A stretch of 24,112 nucleotides of DNA, taken from the IMG/VR virus record IMGVR_UViG_3300010885_036424, positions 1 to 24,112 of that record, one strand, 5' to 3'. Positions 4,498-18,300 of this stretch are shown here, piece by piece (the first letter of the stretch is position 1; each line of letters opens with the position of its first letter). The notes beneath the pieces are model-generated. The model was not told where the DNA came from, did no database searches, and saw nothing but the letters and a program-made list of their open reading frames with translations. The position numbers and the translations under genes were made by a program. The DNA is from a virus.

Positions 4498-6365
4498 TGT
4501 CATTTAATCAATTTACAAATTTAGATTTTGCCGATATTAGATCTCAGATTAAAGATTACCTGAGATCTAATACTAATTTTACTGACTTTGATTTTGAAGG
4601 ATCTAATTTTTCAGTATTGATTGATGTTCTTGCTTATAATAGTTATATTACCGCATATAATACTAATATGCAAGCAAATGAATCATTTATTGATTCTGCA
4701 ACATTAAGAGAAAATGTAGTTTCTCTTGCAAGAAATATTGGATATGTTCCTAGATCCAAGAGAGCATCACAATCAAAAATATCATTCACAGTAAATACTA
4801 ATAATATAAACTCTAGAACAATAACCCTCAAAGCAGGAATTGTATCTTTAGGTGCAATTGAATCTGGAAACTATATATTTTCCATCCCATCAGATATTAC
4901 TGTATCTGTTGATGATTTTAGAGTTGCAAATTTTGAAAATATATCAATATATGAAGGATCATATCTTACTAAAACTTTTACAGTTGATAATGCTCTAGTA
5001 AATCAAAAGTATATTATAGATAATTCAAATATTGATACGACTACAATTAATGTAAATGTAACTAATACTGCAAATGAAAAATATTCACTTTATGAGAATA
5101 TTTTAAATATTGATAAAAATTCTAAAGTATTTTTAATTCAAGAAATTGATGATGAAAAATATCAAATTATTTTTGGAGATGATTTGCTTGGAAAGAAACC
5201 AAAAAATCAAAGTACAATAAAAGTTTCTTATATTGTAACAAATGGAAAGGATGCAAATGGAGCATCCAATTTTACTTTCTCTGGAACTTTAGTTGATAAT
5301 AATGGAACTAGCATTACATCTGACATTTCTCCCATAACTACCATAATATCCTCCCAAAATGGTGATGATATAGAATCAATAGATTCTATCAAATATCTTG
5401 CACCGAGGGTCTATGCTTCTCAATATAGGGCAGTCACAGCAAATGATTATAGAGCTTTGATTCCATACCTATATCCCAATGTCGATTCTGTAACTGCATA
5501 CGGTGGAGATGAATTAAATCCACCAGAATATGGAAAAGTTTTTATATCAATAAAACCAAGAAATGGTAATTTTTTATCACAAATTACGAAGAACGACATT
5601 AAGAAAAAATTAAAACAATATAGTATTGCTGGTATTAAACCAGAAATTATAGATTTGAAATATCTTTATGTTGAATTGGATACCACAATATATTATAATA
5701 AATCATTTACTTCCGATCCAATTTTACTTAAAAATTCAGTTACAAATTCATTAAATTCATACTCAAAATCCACAGATGTGAATAGTTTTGGTGGGAGATT
5801 TAAGTATAGTAAAATAAATACTTTAATTGATAATACAAATAAAGCAATTACATCAAATATTACAAAGATTAAAATAAGAAGAGATTTGCAGCCATTATTT
5901 AATACATTTGCAACATATGAATTGTGTTTTGGTAATAAATTTCACCAAAAAACAAATAACCATAGCATCAAATCTTCTGGATTTATTACAAGTGAATTTA
6001 CAGAAACTGTATATGTTACTGACATTCCAAGTACAAAAACAAATGGTAAATTAATACTATTCAAACTTGTAGATAATCTTCCAGTTGTAGTAAAAAATGA
6101 TGCAGGTACTATTGACTACTCTCTGGGAGAAATTATACTATCAGTAATTAATATTACATCCACTTCCCTTCAATCTGGAGTTATTCAAATTGAAGCAGTT
6201 CCAGAATCAAATGATGTAATTGCACTAAAGGATTTGTATCTTCAAATAGACATCTCAAATAGTGTGGTAAATACTATAGAAGATACAATTGAATCTGGAG
6301 AAAATACTTCAGCTACTCTATATACTTCAACATCAAGTTACTTAAACGGACCATATATTAGATAA
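4497..6365 (+). CDS. 6: Baseplate wedge subunit gp6
   Basis: T4 gp6-like (baseplate J family), the protein that dimerises between wedges and forms the inner ring of the baseplate. Length is 622 residues against about 660 in T4. The family hallmark lies at residues 57-90, with NMQANESFIDSATLRENVV followed by LARNIGYVPRS, preceded by a helix typical of the N-terminal dimer region (FADIRSQIKDYLRSNTNF). GDDLLGKKP and NGKDANGA near 228-255 and FGGRFKYSKINTLID near 430-445 also fit. The start overlaps the gp25 stop, and the stop (6363-6365) directly touches the start of the giant gene. A perfect 13-bp hairpin lies in its first 80 nt. Confidence 0.93.
   Translation: MSFNQFTNLDFADIRSQIKDYLRSNTNFTDFDFEGSNFSVLIDVLAYNSYITAYNTNMQANESFIDSATLRENVVSLARNIGYVPRSKRASQSKISFTVNTNNINSRTITLKAGIVSLGAIESGNYIFSIPSDITVSVDDFRVANFENISIYEGSYLTKTFTVDNALVNQKYIIDNSNIDTTTINVNVTNTANEKYSLYENILNIDKNSKVFLIQEIDDEKYQIIFGDDLLGKKPKNQSTIKVSYIVTNGKDANGASNFTFSGTLVDNNGTSITSDISPITTIISSQNGDDIESIDSIKYLAPRVYASQYRAVTANDYRALIPYLYPNVDSVTAYGGDELNPPEYGKVFISIKPRNGNFLSQITKNDIKKKLKQYSIAGIKPEIIDLKYLYVELDTTIYYNKSFTSDPILLKNSVTNSLNSYSKSTDVNSFGGRFKYSKINTLIDNTNKAITSNITKIKIRRDLQPLFNTFATYELCFGNKFHQKTNNHSIKSSGFITSEFTETVYVTDIPSTKTNGKLILFKLVDNLPVVVKNDAGTIDYSLGEIILSVINITSTSLQSGVIQIEAVPESNDVIALKDLYLQIDISNSVVNTIEDTIESGENTSATLYTSTSSYLNGPYIR
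4535..4572 (+). promoter_or_regulatory. Perfect 13-bp hairpin at the start of gene 6
   Basis: TATTAGATCTCAG (4535-4547) pairs exactly with CTGAGATCTAATA (4560-4572) around a 12-nt loop, starting 38 nt after the gene 6 ATG. There is no T-run, so it is not a classical terminator. A structure here could slow ribosomes or tune gp6 against gp25. It may also simply reflect the repeated DIRS..LRSNT coding, although 13 matching pairs are unlikely by chance alone. Confidence 0.5.
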
Positions 6366-9300
6366 ATGTCTGAAATTAAAAGAGTTAAAATCAATCACAT
6401 CCTAGATTCTCAAATTCCAGAGTTTCTTAATGAAGATTCTCCTCTATTTAAAGAGTTTCTGAATCAATATTATATTTCACAAGAACACCAAACTGGTATT
6501 GTTGATTTATCAAATAACTTACCAAAATATAAAAGTATTGATAATTTAAATAACGAAACTCTAATTGATATTGGTCTTAAATCTCAGTTAGTATCATCTA
6601 TTTTACCATTCGATGATACTATTAATGTTTCTCATACAATTGGATTTCCAGATAATTATGGATTATTAAAAATTGATAATGAAATTATTACATATACCTC
6701 AAAAACTAAAACTTCCTTTATTGGTTGTGTTCGTGGATTTAGTGGAATTGAAAGTTTCACCAATAATAATGATCCAGAATTTTTGACATTTTCTTCCACA
6801 TCCGAAGAAGATCACATTGAAGGTTCTATTGTAAATAATTTAAATTTCACATTCTTTTTTGAATTTTTTAAAAAATTCAAATATCAATTTTTACCTGGTT
6901 TCGAAGAAAGGAATTTTACTTCTGGAGTTTCTATTCAAAATATTTTATCAAAAGCAAAAGATTTCTATACATCAAAAGGAACCGACCAATCGTTTAATAT
7001 CCTATTCAAAGTTCTTTTTGGTGCAGAAGTAGAAATAATTAAGCCTCAGGATTATATGTTGAGGCCATCTGATAATAATTATTTCATAACAAAAAATATA
7101 TTAGTAGAAAAAATTTCCGGAGGAGATCCCCTTTTATTACCTGGATCTACACTCTATCAAGATATTATTGGTGTAGGTACTGCATCTGCATCAATTTATA
7201 ATGTCGAATATAGACCAATACAAGGAAAAGATTTATATGAAATATCTCTTGACAAATCTTCATTTATTGGATCATTCGAATCAACAGGAACAACAAAAAT
7301 AATCGAGAATACTTCACTCGAATCGACAGTATTGAATGTTGATTCTACAGTTGGATTCGCATATTCAGGAACAGTATATGCAAACAGCAATTATGGAAAT
7401 ATACTTATACAATATACCGACAAAACAAATACACAGTTATTGAATATTACTGGACTAACGCATGAATTGAATTTTGGAAATCAAATTTACGAAAATAAAT
7501 TAGCATATTCATATATTGAGTCCAATATAACTTCTCCAATCGAATTTAGAGTTATTAATGTAATTGGAGATATTGATTTCAGCAAATCTTCGAATTTGAG
7601 AAAGGGAGATAAAATATCATTAAGTTCATTTGGAAAAAATATTTCAGATAACTATAAATTTACAAGTTGGATTTATAACATTCCAACACACCACAACATC
7701 AGTTCTATCGAAATCATATCAGAACTTACATATAGAATACATTTGAAAGATGATGTAAATTTTTATGTAAATGAAAAAATTTATATAATAGATGGAGAAT
7801 CTCAAATTGAAGGAACAATCACACAAGTTAACGATGGAATTGTTATATCTACTGGAAGTAATTTAGATTTAAATAAAATTAATAGCATCAGAAGAACTCT
7901 TTCAAAAGCAAATTCGGATATTTTTCCCGAGGTATCCTCAATATGTGCATCTATACAAAATACATACATTGATAAAGAAGAAGAATATTTATATGTAACT
8001 TGTTCTGGACTTCCTGATTATAAACTAAGTTGTACTTCAACTATAGGTATTATTACTTCTGTTGGTTCAGGAACATCTATTTTTATTTTACCAGATCATA
8101 ATTTCCTAACTGGAGATAAAATTTATTATAAATCCAATTCCAGTGAAATTTCAACTGGAATATACTTTTCTACAAAAATAAGTAACAACGAAATTAAATT
8201 ATCTTACAGTAATGGAGATATTTTTGAAAAAAAATATATTAAAATTAATAATAAAATCACATCAGATCAAGCCAATAGACTTGGTTATGAAAATAAAACC
8301 ATTAAAGATCAAAGATTATTAAAAAAATTCAAATTAAATGATAATATTGAATATTTTGATAATCCAACAAAAAGAACAACATTTAATAGATCCGTTGGTC
8401 TTTTGGTAAATGGAGTAGAAATATATTCTCCATCATTATTTGATGAAAATATCTACTATGGAATGTTAGATTCCATTATCGTTACAAATTCTGGAAAAGA
8501 TTACGATGTAATAAATGCCCCAAGTGTTATTATTAATGATTCTTCTGGATCTGGAGCAAAGGCACATCTAGCAATTTCTGGTTCCGTAAAAGAAGTAAAG
8601 GTAAATTATCCTGGTATTGGATATGACAGAAAACCAAAAATAACAATCGTTGGTGGAAATGGAAATGGTGCTGTATTAGAATCCAATTTAGTAAAATCAA
8701 AAATTGTTTCTAGTTTCAAATCAAATAATACATACACAAATCCATTTACAGATACGATCACATTTTTAAATAATCATAATTTTGATGATAACGAAGAAGT
8801 AATTTATTCATCAAATGGAAATACAAATGTTCCTGGATTAATCAACAAATCAAATTATTTTATACAAAACATAACACAAAACTCAGTAAAACTATATGGA
8901 TCAAAAAATGATTCTATAGTTGGTATCAATACGATAAACATTACTGGAATTAGTTCTGGGTTCCATCAATTGAGTACTCTAAATTCAAAAAATACTATAA
9001 CAAAAATATATGTAAAGAATGAAGGAGAGAATTATTCAAATAGATTAGTTAAAATATCTTCCAATCCACATCCAAATTTTGATTTTAGTGTGATATCCGG
9101 AATCAATACCGCAGATAATTATGTTTTTGCAAAAAATCACGGATTTAAAAATGGAGATTACGTAAGATACTTACACACAGATACTTCCATAATTGGTTTA
9201 TCTACTAATATAGAGTATCAAGTAACAGTAGTAGATCAAAATAAATTCAAATTATCTGATGCTGGAATAGGAAATACATCCACTAATCAGAATTATTTAA

Positions 9301-12300
9301 ATAAAAAATATGTTCAATTTGATTCTTTTGGTATAGGAACTCATACATTTTACTATCCACCTATAGAAATTAATATAGAAACAGTATCTGGAATTGGTTC
9401 TACTGCCATCGTTTCTCCATTATTAACTCCTGTAATTTTGGGTTCTATTGAGAGTGTTTATATTGAAGATGGTGGGGTCTCCTATGGTTGTTCCGATATA
9501 ATTAATTTTCATAGAAGACCAAATGTTGGTTTATCTTCAATTAGTTCTGCTATATTGAAACCTGTAATTATAGATGGTCGTATTTCTGATGTTCAAGTTA
9601 TATTTGGTGGTAGTGGATATGATAATGGAACTGAAATAATAGTATATGGAAATGGAAAATATGCGGATTTGAAGCCCATAATACAAGGAGGATCAATCAT
9701 ATCAATAAACATTGAAGATAGTGGAATTGGTTATACATATCCAGATACAGTATTAAGTGCAATACGAAGAGGAGTTGATTTAAAATTTGTAGCAAATGTT
9801 TTTGAATGGAAAATAAATCAAGTCGAACGCAATAAAAAATTAATCGAATCCAATGGAGGAAATGATGAGGCAATTACTCATCCATCAATAGATTCTAGTT
9901 TGGGATTACAACCAATAAATTTTTATCTACCAAAACAACTTAGAGTAAATATTGGAGATAATATTTATGATTCCGATCCATCCAACTATAAACATTCTCC
10001 AATTATAGGTTGGGCATATGATGGAAATCCAATTTATGGACCATACGGATATGTAAATTTAACCGATAAAACAGTTAAATTAATTGAAACTAGCTATGGT
10101 ATGACAAATCAGTATGTTAGTACTCTTAGGCCAGATAAAACTATTTTTGCTCCTGGTTTCTTCATTAATGATTATGAATATAAATCTTCTGGTGATTTGG
10201 ATGAATATAATGGAAGATATTGCACTACTCCGGAATATCCTTATGGGACGTATGCATACTTTACAACATTTCACTTAGCATCAAATATATTAATTCAAGA
10301 TTATCCATATATTGTTGGGAAAAAATTTAAAGATACTCCATTGATGGAAAATTTCGATCCAAGTTTCTCCCAAGATAAAAATATATCTCAATATAATTTA
10401 ATTAGAAACTTTAGTAATCATTATATAGATTCTACTAATTCTGGATATGAAATTCTTGAGAAAATTTCCCCGAAACTAAATCAAGAATTTAGAGTAACTG
10501 AAATAAAAAAATCTGGAATTTCTTCAATTTTTATTGATTCTGCTGGAATAAATTATTCGGTTGATGATGTTATTGGATTTGTAGAATCAAATGAAGGTAC
10601 TGGAGTAAGTGCTCAAATTTCCAGAATAAATGGAAAAAATATTTCAAATCTTACTATTGGAGTAACTACTTTTGATGATGTTATATTTTATTTAAAAGAA
10701 ACTAGTTCAAATAATATAGTTGGTATAACTTCTTCCATTCATAATTTCACCGATGGTGATAAAATTATAATTTCTGGAATATCTACAATTACACTTTCCC
10801 AATTAGAGGGAACAAAAACTATTTTTGTTAATCAAAATACAACTGGATTGACTACAGATATCCAGAATGTATCCGCAACTGGAATATCAACTTTTATTGA
10901 AGTTAAAGATATATTTGGATTCCAAGTTAATGATTCAATTGGAATAGGATCTGAAAGTATGATTATCACTGGTATAGTTCCAGAAAAATCATATTTATTA
11001 GTAAATAGATCAAATAGTGGAGGAATTCACAGTGTAGGTATAGAAAGTGTAAAACTTCTCACTAATAAATTTGAATTTTATGAACAAAAACCCATTGGAT
11101 ATGTAATTCCAGAAAATAAAACAATATATTTTGACCCAACAAATACAATTGGGTATGGGCAAAGTGGTTCTACTTATTCTGTTGTTGGTATTGGATCGAG
11201 TACAATAAATCCAAGATTTGTTCCATCTAGATCAATTTATATACAAAATCACAAATATTATACTGGACAGCCTTTAATTTACAATTATTCTGCTGGTGCA
11301 GGTATAAGTGCATATTCAGAAGAAGATTCTTCTATTATAAAATTAGAAAATAATCAAATCATTTATGCGGTAAATATTGGGGATAATTTACTTGGAATTT
11401 CTACATTAGGATATACTACTTCTGTAGGAATTGGAACTACATTAAATTCTTTAGTATTTTTATATAATTCTACAGTTGGTTATTCTCATTCACTCACAAC
11501 ACATTATCCAATAATTACAGGAAAAGTTCAGAATTATGCTGGAATTATAACTACTTCAGAACCACATAATCTTGAGAATGGAGATAAAATTAGATTTACA
11601 ATTCTTCCTTCACGAGAAGAAATAGTTAAATTTAGATATGATGCAAAAAATAAAAAAATAACTACCGATTTAATTGGAATTACGACAGATTTAGTCTCAA
11701 TTGGATCATCGTCTAATATTAATATTGTTAATAACTCACTAAAGACTGGAGATAAAGTAATTTATTATTCTGGAGGTAGTGCAATTGGAGGACTGGTAGA
11801 TAAATCAATATATTACATATTAAAACAAAATCCCGATAAAATTCAATTGTCAAAATATGCATATGATGCATCCGTTGGAATTTCTATATCCTTTACTTCT
11901 GTTGGTGTTGGAACTCATAATATTGCACTAATAAATCCACCAATTTCATTCTCGAAGGGAAATATAATTACATTTGATATATCAGATTATTCTTTAACTG
12001 ATATGAAATTGGAATTTTATAGGGATCAAAATTTCCAAAAGAAATTTGAAATAGACAAAAAACAAACCACACCATTAGCAATTAATAGAAGTAATGTTGG
12101 ATCAGTTTCTGTACACACAAACCAAAGAGACGTGCCAAGTTTATTATATTATAATTTCATTCCAACTTCCCACGAAGATATTGATAAATTTAGCATATCA
12201 TATGATGCTGAAGTTGTTGGAAACAATAAAATAGACATTAGATCAAGTATTCTATCTTCCGATCAAAATATTATATCAATTGGGGAAACATCATTTAAAT

Positions 12301-15300
12301 TTAATCTAAATCAAAAACCAGAATACATTTCATATACTCAATCTTCTGGTGTATCTTCAGTATTTTATGATACAGACTCAAAGAATGCAACTGGTTTAAT
12401 ATCAAAGATAAGAGTAAATTCTAGTGGAAAATCATATACATCATTGCCGCAGATTACTTCAATAGTAAGTACATCTGGAAGTGGAGCAGTTTTATATGCA
12501 GTTTCTGATGAAATTGGAAAAATCACATCAATTGATAGGATAAAAGATGGATTTGATTATCCATCAGATCCAACTATTGTACCACAATTGAGCATACCTG
12601 CAGTTTGCATAATTAAAGATATTGCTAGAATTGGTTATGTTAATGTTTTATCTGGAGGAAATAACTATAATACTCCACCAAAATTAAAAATAATTGGAAA
12701 TAATGAGGTATCATTAACAGCAAAGGCTCAGGGAGGAACAGTAACTGATGTAGAAGTAACAAAAAATACATTCAATTTAAAAAATCCTTTGAGAATTGTT
12801 CCTTATAATAATTCTAATGGATATGAAATATACACAATCAATGCTGATAGTGTTTCTGGAATTGGAACAATAGAATTACTTGATGATTATATCATATATC
12901 CACGAATGACTACTGGATACGGATCTACAGAAACAGTTTTCCCATTTTCAGTTGGAGATGAAATTTTTATCGAGAAGTGTAGATTAACTACAGCAACATC
13001 TGGACTTTCTAATTTTAATTCTAAAGATCATGGATACAGTTTCTTTACTGTTATCGGAGTAAACACAACAAACTATACTATAAACTACAAAATGCCTGAA
13101 ATATCAGGCATCGGATCATTTGGTAATTATAATGATACATTAACTATTGGGTATGTCGTAAACCGAAAGGATATGCCAGAATTTGAAATGGTATTAGAAG
13201 ATGATGCAAAATATTATTCCGGAGAAAGAGTTATTTCGGGATCTACATTTTCAGCAAAGGTAATGGAAAATGGTTGGGATAATGATACCAACCAATTGAG
13301 GTTAATTGATGTACAAGGAACATTAAATATAAACGATAAACTATATGGCGAGAGATCTAAATTAAATGGAACAATTAAATATATAAGTAATTTCTCTTTA
13401 CCTGCTAATCTCACCCCATATAGAGATAAACTTAATGATTTTGGGGATAAAGTTGGATTTTTAAATGACTCGCAACAAAGAATTTCAGATAATAACTATT
13501 ATCAGAAATTTTCATATTCAATCAAAGGAACTATACCATATACAACTTGGAAAGAACCAATCAAGTCTATTATTCACCCATCTGGATTTAAGGAATTCTC
13601 CGATCTGAATGTTATTGGTATAGTAACAACAGGACCATTAAATCTTGGTATTGGTAAATCCACCAATATGAAAGTAAAAACAATAAATATAAATCCAACA
13701 TTATTAGTAAATATCGATAATGTATCTGATTTATTTGTAAAAAATAATTTTGCTATGGTATATGAGGAGGATAAACTCGATGATGGGACAGTAGAAAGAG
13801 TTTATTTCCCAGAAGGAACAGCATTGAGGTCATATACTTTAAATAAAACAAATAAAGTATTAAGAATTGATGATATAAGTGATCAGTTTACAGGAATAAC
13901 AACTACTTTGGGTGGATCGGTTGTTGGATTGTCTTCATTTAAATTAAAAAATAATGGAGATCCAGTTTTTATTAAGGAATTTTCTGCATCAGATGATGCA
14001 ATTGTAAATATAAATTACGATAAATTTAGTATCATAAATCATAATTTTCAATCAGGGCAAGAGATAGTATATAATAATAATTCTGGAACAATTATTGGTA
14101 TTGCAACAACTTCTTATGCAACAGGAACACTTGATATATTAATGAAAGTTGGGGCTGGAATTGGAAGTGCAATATATGAAAATGGTTACAATAATTACAT
14201 ATCTCCATCAAGTATTGTTGGAATCAGTACTACATTAGTTCCTGCTGGACCATCTTCACAATATTTTGGACTTGGTAATTCATTGCCAAGTTCAGTAAAT
14301 ACTGGAATTGGTACGGGTGCATTATTTCAGATTTTAATAACATATAATACCACAACAGGAGTACCAATAGGAACTTCCTTACAGTTGATCGATGGAGGTA
14401 GAGGATATTCGATAGGAGAACAAGTTTCAATTGCTGGAACATATATGGGAGGTTTAACTCCAGCAAATGATTTGCAATTTACTATATCAAAAGTATCTAC
14501 ATCTAGAGCAGGTATTGCAAATACAACATATGTAAGTGTAGCATCTACTTCTAATGGATCTGGGTCTGGAGCATTATTCGATATTACTAGAGACTCAAAT
14601 AAAGATGTTTCGTTAGTAAATGTCGTTTATGGGGGAGTAGGATATGCGTTAACCGATCAAATTATAATTGCCGGATCTGATGTTGGTGGTTCTGATCCAG
14701 CAGATAATATATATCTGTCTCCAACTTTATTAGGAACAAATAAACTTCCATCAAATATATTTGTTCGTAAAATAGATATAAACAATTTCCAAGTTTCTGG
14801 ATTGTCTACGACTTTAAATAATCCTTTTGATTTAACTTCATTTGGATCTGGAACTCAAACATTTAGTTTTAAAAATCCAAATGAAAATGTGATTATTTCT
14901 ATAGATAATATTATCCAAAGTCCAATTCATAGAAAAAATATATTTTTGGGACTTTCAACTTCAGTAGGTATTTCTTCTAATTTAATATATGTTTCTTCTG
15001 GAATTAATTCAATATTTAATAATGATATACTTAAAATAAATGAAGAATATATAAAAATCAATTCTATAGGTATTGGGTCCACCAATGTATTAAATGTAAC
15101 AAGATCATTTATGGGATCAGTCTCATCTGCACATACGGTTGGTTCCGTCGTATCTATACACAAAGGTGACTTTAATATTATTGATGATATTATATATTTT
15201 TCTACCCCACCATATGGACCAGCAATTGCATCATCAGATCCACAATTAATTGCACATTCTTCATTTGGGGGAAGATTATTTTCAAGACAATTAGATGCAT

Positions 15301-18300
15301 ATATTCCATCTGACGAAAATCTAATATTAGACGATATATCTCCTCAATTTACGGGAATAGCAGCAACTGAATTTGTATTAACATCAAATGGAAATCCAGT
15401 CGTTGGAATTTACACAAATACAAATAGTAGTACAGATATAAACAACAATCCATTCATATTGATTAATAATATTTTTCAAACTCCAGGAATTGACTATACA
15501 GTTGATACTTCCAATAATAATACAATTAAATTCATATCAGGAATTCCAAGTGCAGGAAAAATTGTAAATGTTGCAATAACCACAGGATTTGGATATCAAC
15601 CTCTAATCGGTGCCGCAGCAACAGTTTCGGTATCTGCAGCTGGAACTATCAATTCGATCGCCCTGAATGGCGCTGGAAGTGGATATAGGACCCCTCCAGT
15701 AATAAGTATAGCATCTACTGTAGGGTCTGGAGCAACAATTACATCAACAGTTGGGTTTGGTGGAACAATTACTTCATTAATAATAGAAAATGGAGGAATT
15801 GGATATACATTCACATCATTACCATCTGTAATTGTGGATATCCCTCTACCTTATAGTAATTTGAGTATTGCATACACTGGAGGTTCTTCTGGTAATGGAA
15901 TGGGAGCAAAAGTATCCGTTCAAGTTGGATCTGGATCTAGTATTATTCAATTTTTTATGAATGAACCAGGAATTGGTTATAAAACTGGTGATATATTATC
16001 TGTAGTTGGTTTAACTACAGATCCAAATTCAGGATCGTCATTTAGTGAATTTACCATGACTGTACTTGAGACACTAACTGATAAATTTAGTGGATTTTTT
16101 ACCGGACAGTTTATGTATTTTGATGATTTTTCAAATTATTTTAATGGTTCAAAAACCAAGTTCACATTAACTAAAACTACTTCTGGTATTACCGAAATTG
16201 TAGATTTGAAAAAAAATCCAGGTTCTGATATAGATTTGCAAAATAATTTATTCATATATTTAAATGATATACTACAAATACCAAATGAATCTTATATATT
16301 TTCAGGAAGTAGAATAATATTCACAGAACCACCAAAAAGTGGATCGAAATGTAGCGTCCTATTCTTCATTGGGTCCGTTAGAGATGTAGAAACTATAACT
16401 CCACCAAAAACTATTAAAGAAGGAGATGGTATTCAAATTGGAGAAAATATTTACGATAACTTGGATATTGAACAATTCGAAAGAATAGTCAAAAAAATCG
16501 TATCAAGTGACCAACTCGATACTTACAACTACGATAGTATTGGAATCAATACAGATACAAATAAACAAAGACCACTAAAATGGATAAAACAAAAACAAGA
16601 TAGGATTATAAATGGTTCTTTAGTATCAAAAGCAAGACCAAGTTTAATAGCAACAGTCAGACCAACTACAAAATTAATTAAAAATGTAAATATTGAAGAT
16701 ACTTCGATTTATGTAAATAATGCATTTCCATTATTTACTGCAGTAGATTCATTACCAGAAGAAGATTCTAATGTATTGATAATAGAAAATAGAGATGTAT
16801 TACCAGCAATAGCAACAGCAATAGTTTCTTCTGCTTCTACGATATCTTCAATTGAATTATCAACGGGAGGAATTGGATATGCATATACATCTTCGCCAAT
16901 AGTTGCTATTTCTTCTATTTCTATACAATCGAAGGATCCAATTTTTAATTGGAATAGTTCAATTGGACTATCTACGGATGCTTCTTTATTATCAATAGTA
17001 TATGGAAATCCAATAGTTTCCGTTGGACAGAGTGGAGTTGTTGCAATTACTACAGATGCAAAAAATTACAACTCAATTTCTAATATTGGGTTTGGGAAAA
17101 CTATAAGTTTTAATTCCATTGGGGTCGGTTCTACCAATACCTATATTGCGGTTGGAGAATTTGGAAAAATAGTTACTGCGGTTGGATTTGGTACGACAAT
17201 TTCATCTTGGGTAGAAATGAAAAAGTACGAACAACTGAATTCCATTGGCATTACTCAATATACTGAAAGTTCTTATAATTCTACTTTTAATGATGTAAAA
17301 TATTCATCAACACTAGACAAATGGATTATAGTTGGTGCTGGCGGAAGTATATTCTCTGCTATTGGAATTGGTAGTACTTCATTTTTATTAATGAATTCAA
17401 ACACATCACGAAATTTAAATTCTGTTGCAATTGGAAATCGTACTATAGCAGTTGGTGATAATGGTTTGATTTGTGGTACTCCAAATGCTGATGGAATTTA
17501 TTGGGAAGTTATTCCAAATATAACATCAGATAATTTAAATAAAATCATCTGGACAGGAAATAAGTTTATTATAATTGGGAACAATAATACAATATATACT
17601 TCTACATTTGGAATTTCTTGGGATATAATCGTACCAAATATTAGTGGAGATTTTGTAAATATTGATTATAATGATTATTACAAAATATATCTACTGTTAG
17701 ATTTATCTGGAAATTTATATTATTCCTTTGATTTGCAAATTTGGACATTAAGATCAACATCACAATCAAATATAATACAGGATATTTTATATCTAGATGA
17801 CGTTAAAGCATATACTTTAGTTGGATCTGGAGCAACATCAATTTATTCAATTCCTACTTATAATCTTGCAACTGCAATATCCAATACTACTGCAGGAATA
17901 GTCACTTCAATTTCAATTACAAATCCCGGATTTGGATATAATGAAAATAATTCTCCAAATGTATTGATTGAACAAGACAAATCAATAACTGAACAAATAG
18001 TATCAATTAAAGCAAAGGGAGATTTTGGAATAATTGTTGGTGTGGATACTAGTTTGGGAATTGGATCATCACTTCCACAACTAATATTTCAATTGCAATC
18101 AGAATCTTATGATAATACCACATTAGGAATTGGATATTCATCATTAGATAGTTATGGGATATATTATAGTGGAATATTACCTGGAGATCATTTTGTAATC
18201 TATGATAGTAATGTTCAATGTGGACATGCACTAACTGGTATTACAACTTCCAATAATACAATAACTCGTATTGGAACTGCCTATACATATATCGATGGAG

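Noticed and set aside
13093-13110. GCCTGA/TCAGGC inverted repeat in the giant gene
   Set aside because: A 6-bp stem in the middle of a long coding sequence is within chance expectation.
14230-15814. Several minus-strand ORFs of 70-80 codons
   Set aside because: All lie opposite the giant structural gene; their composition is the complement of its Gly/Ile/Ser/Thr repeats.
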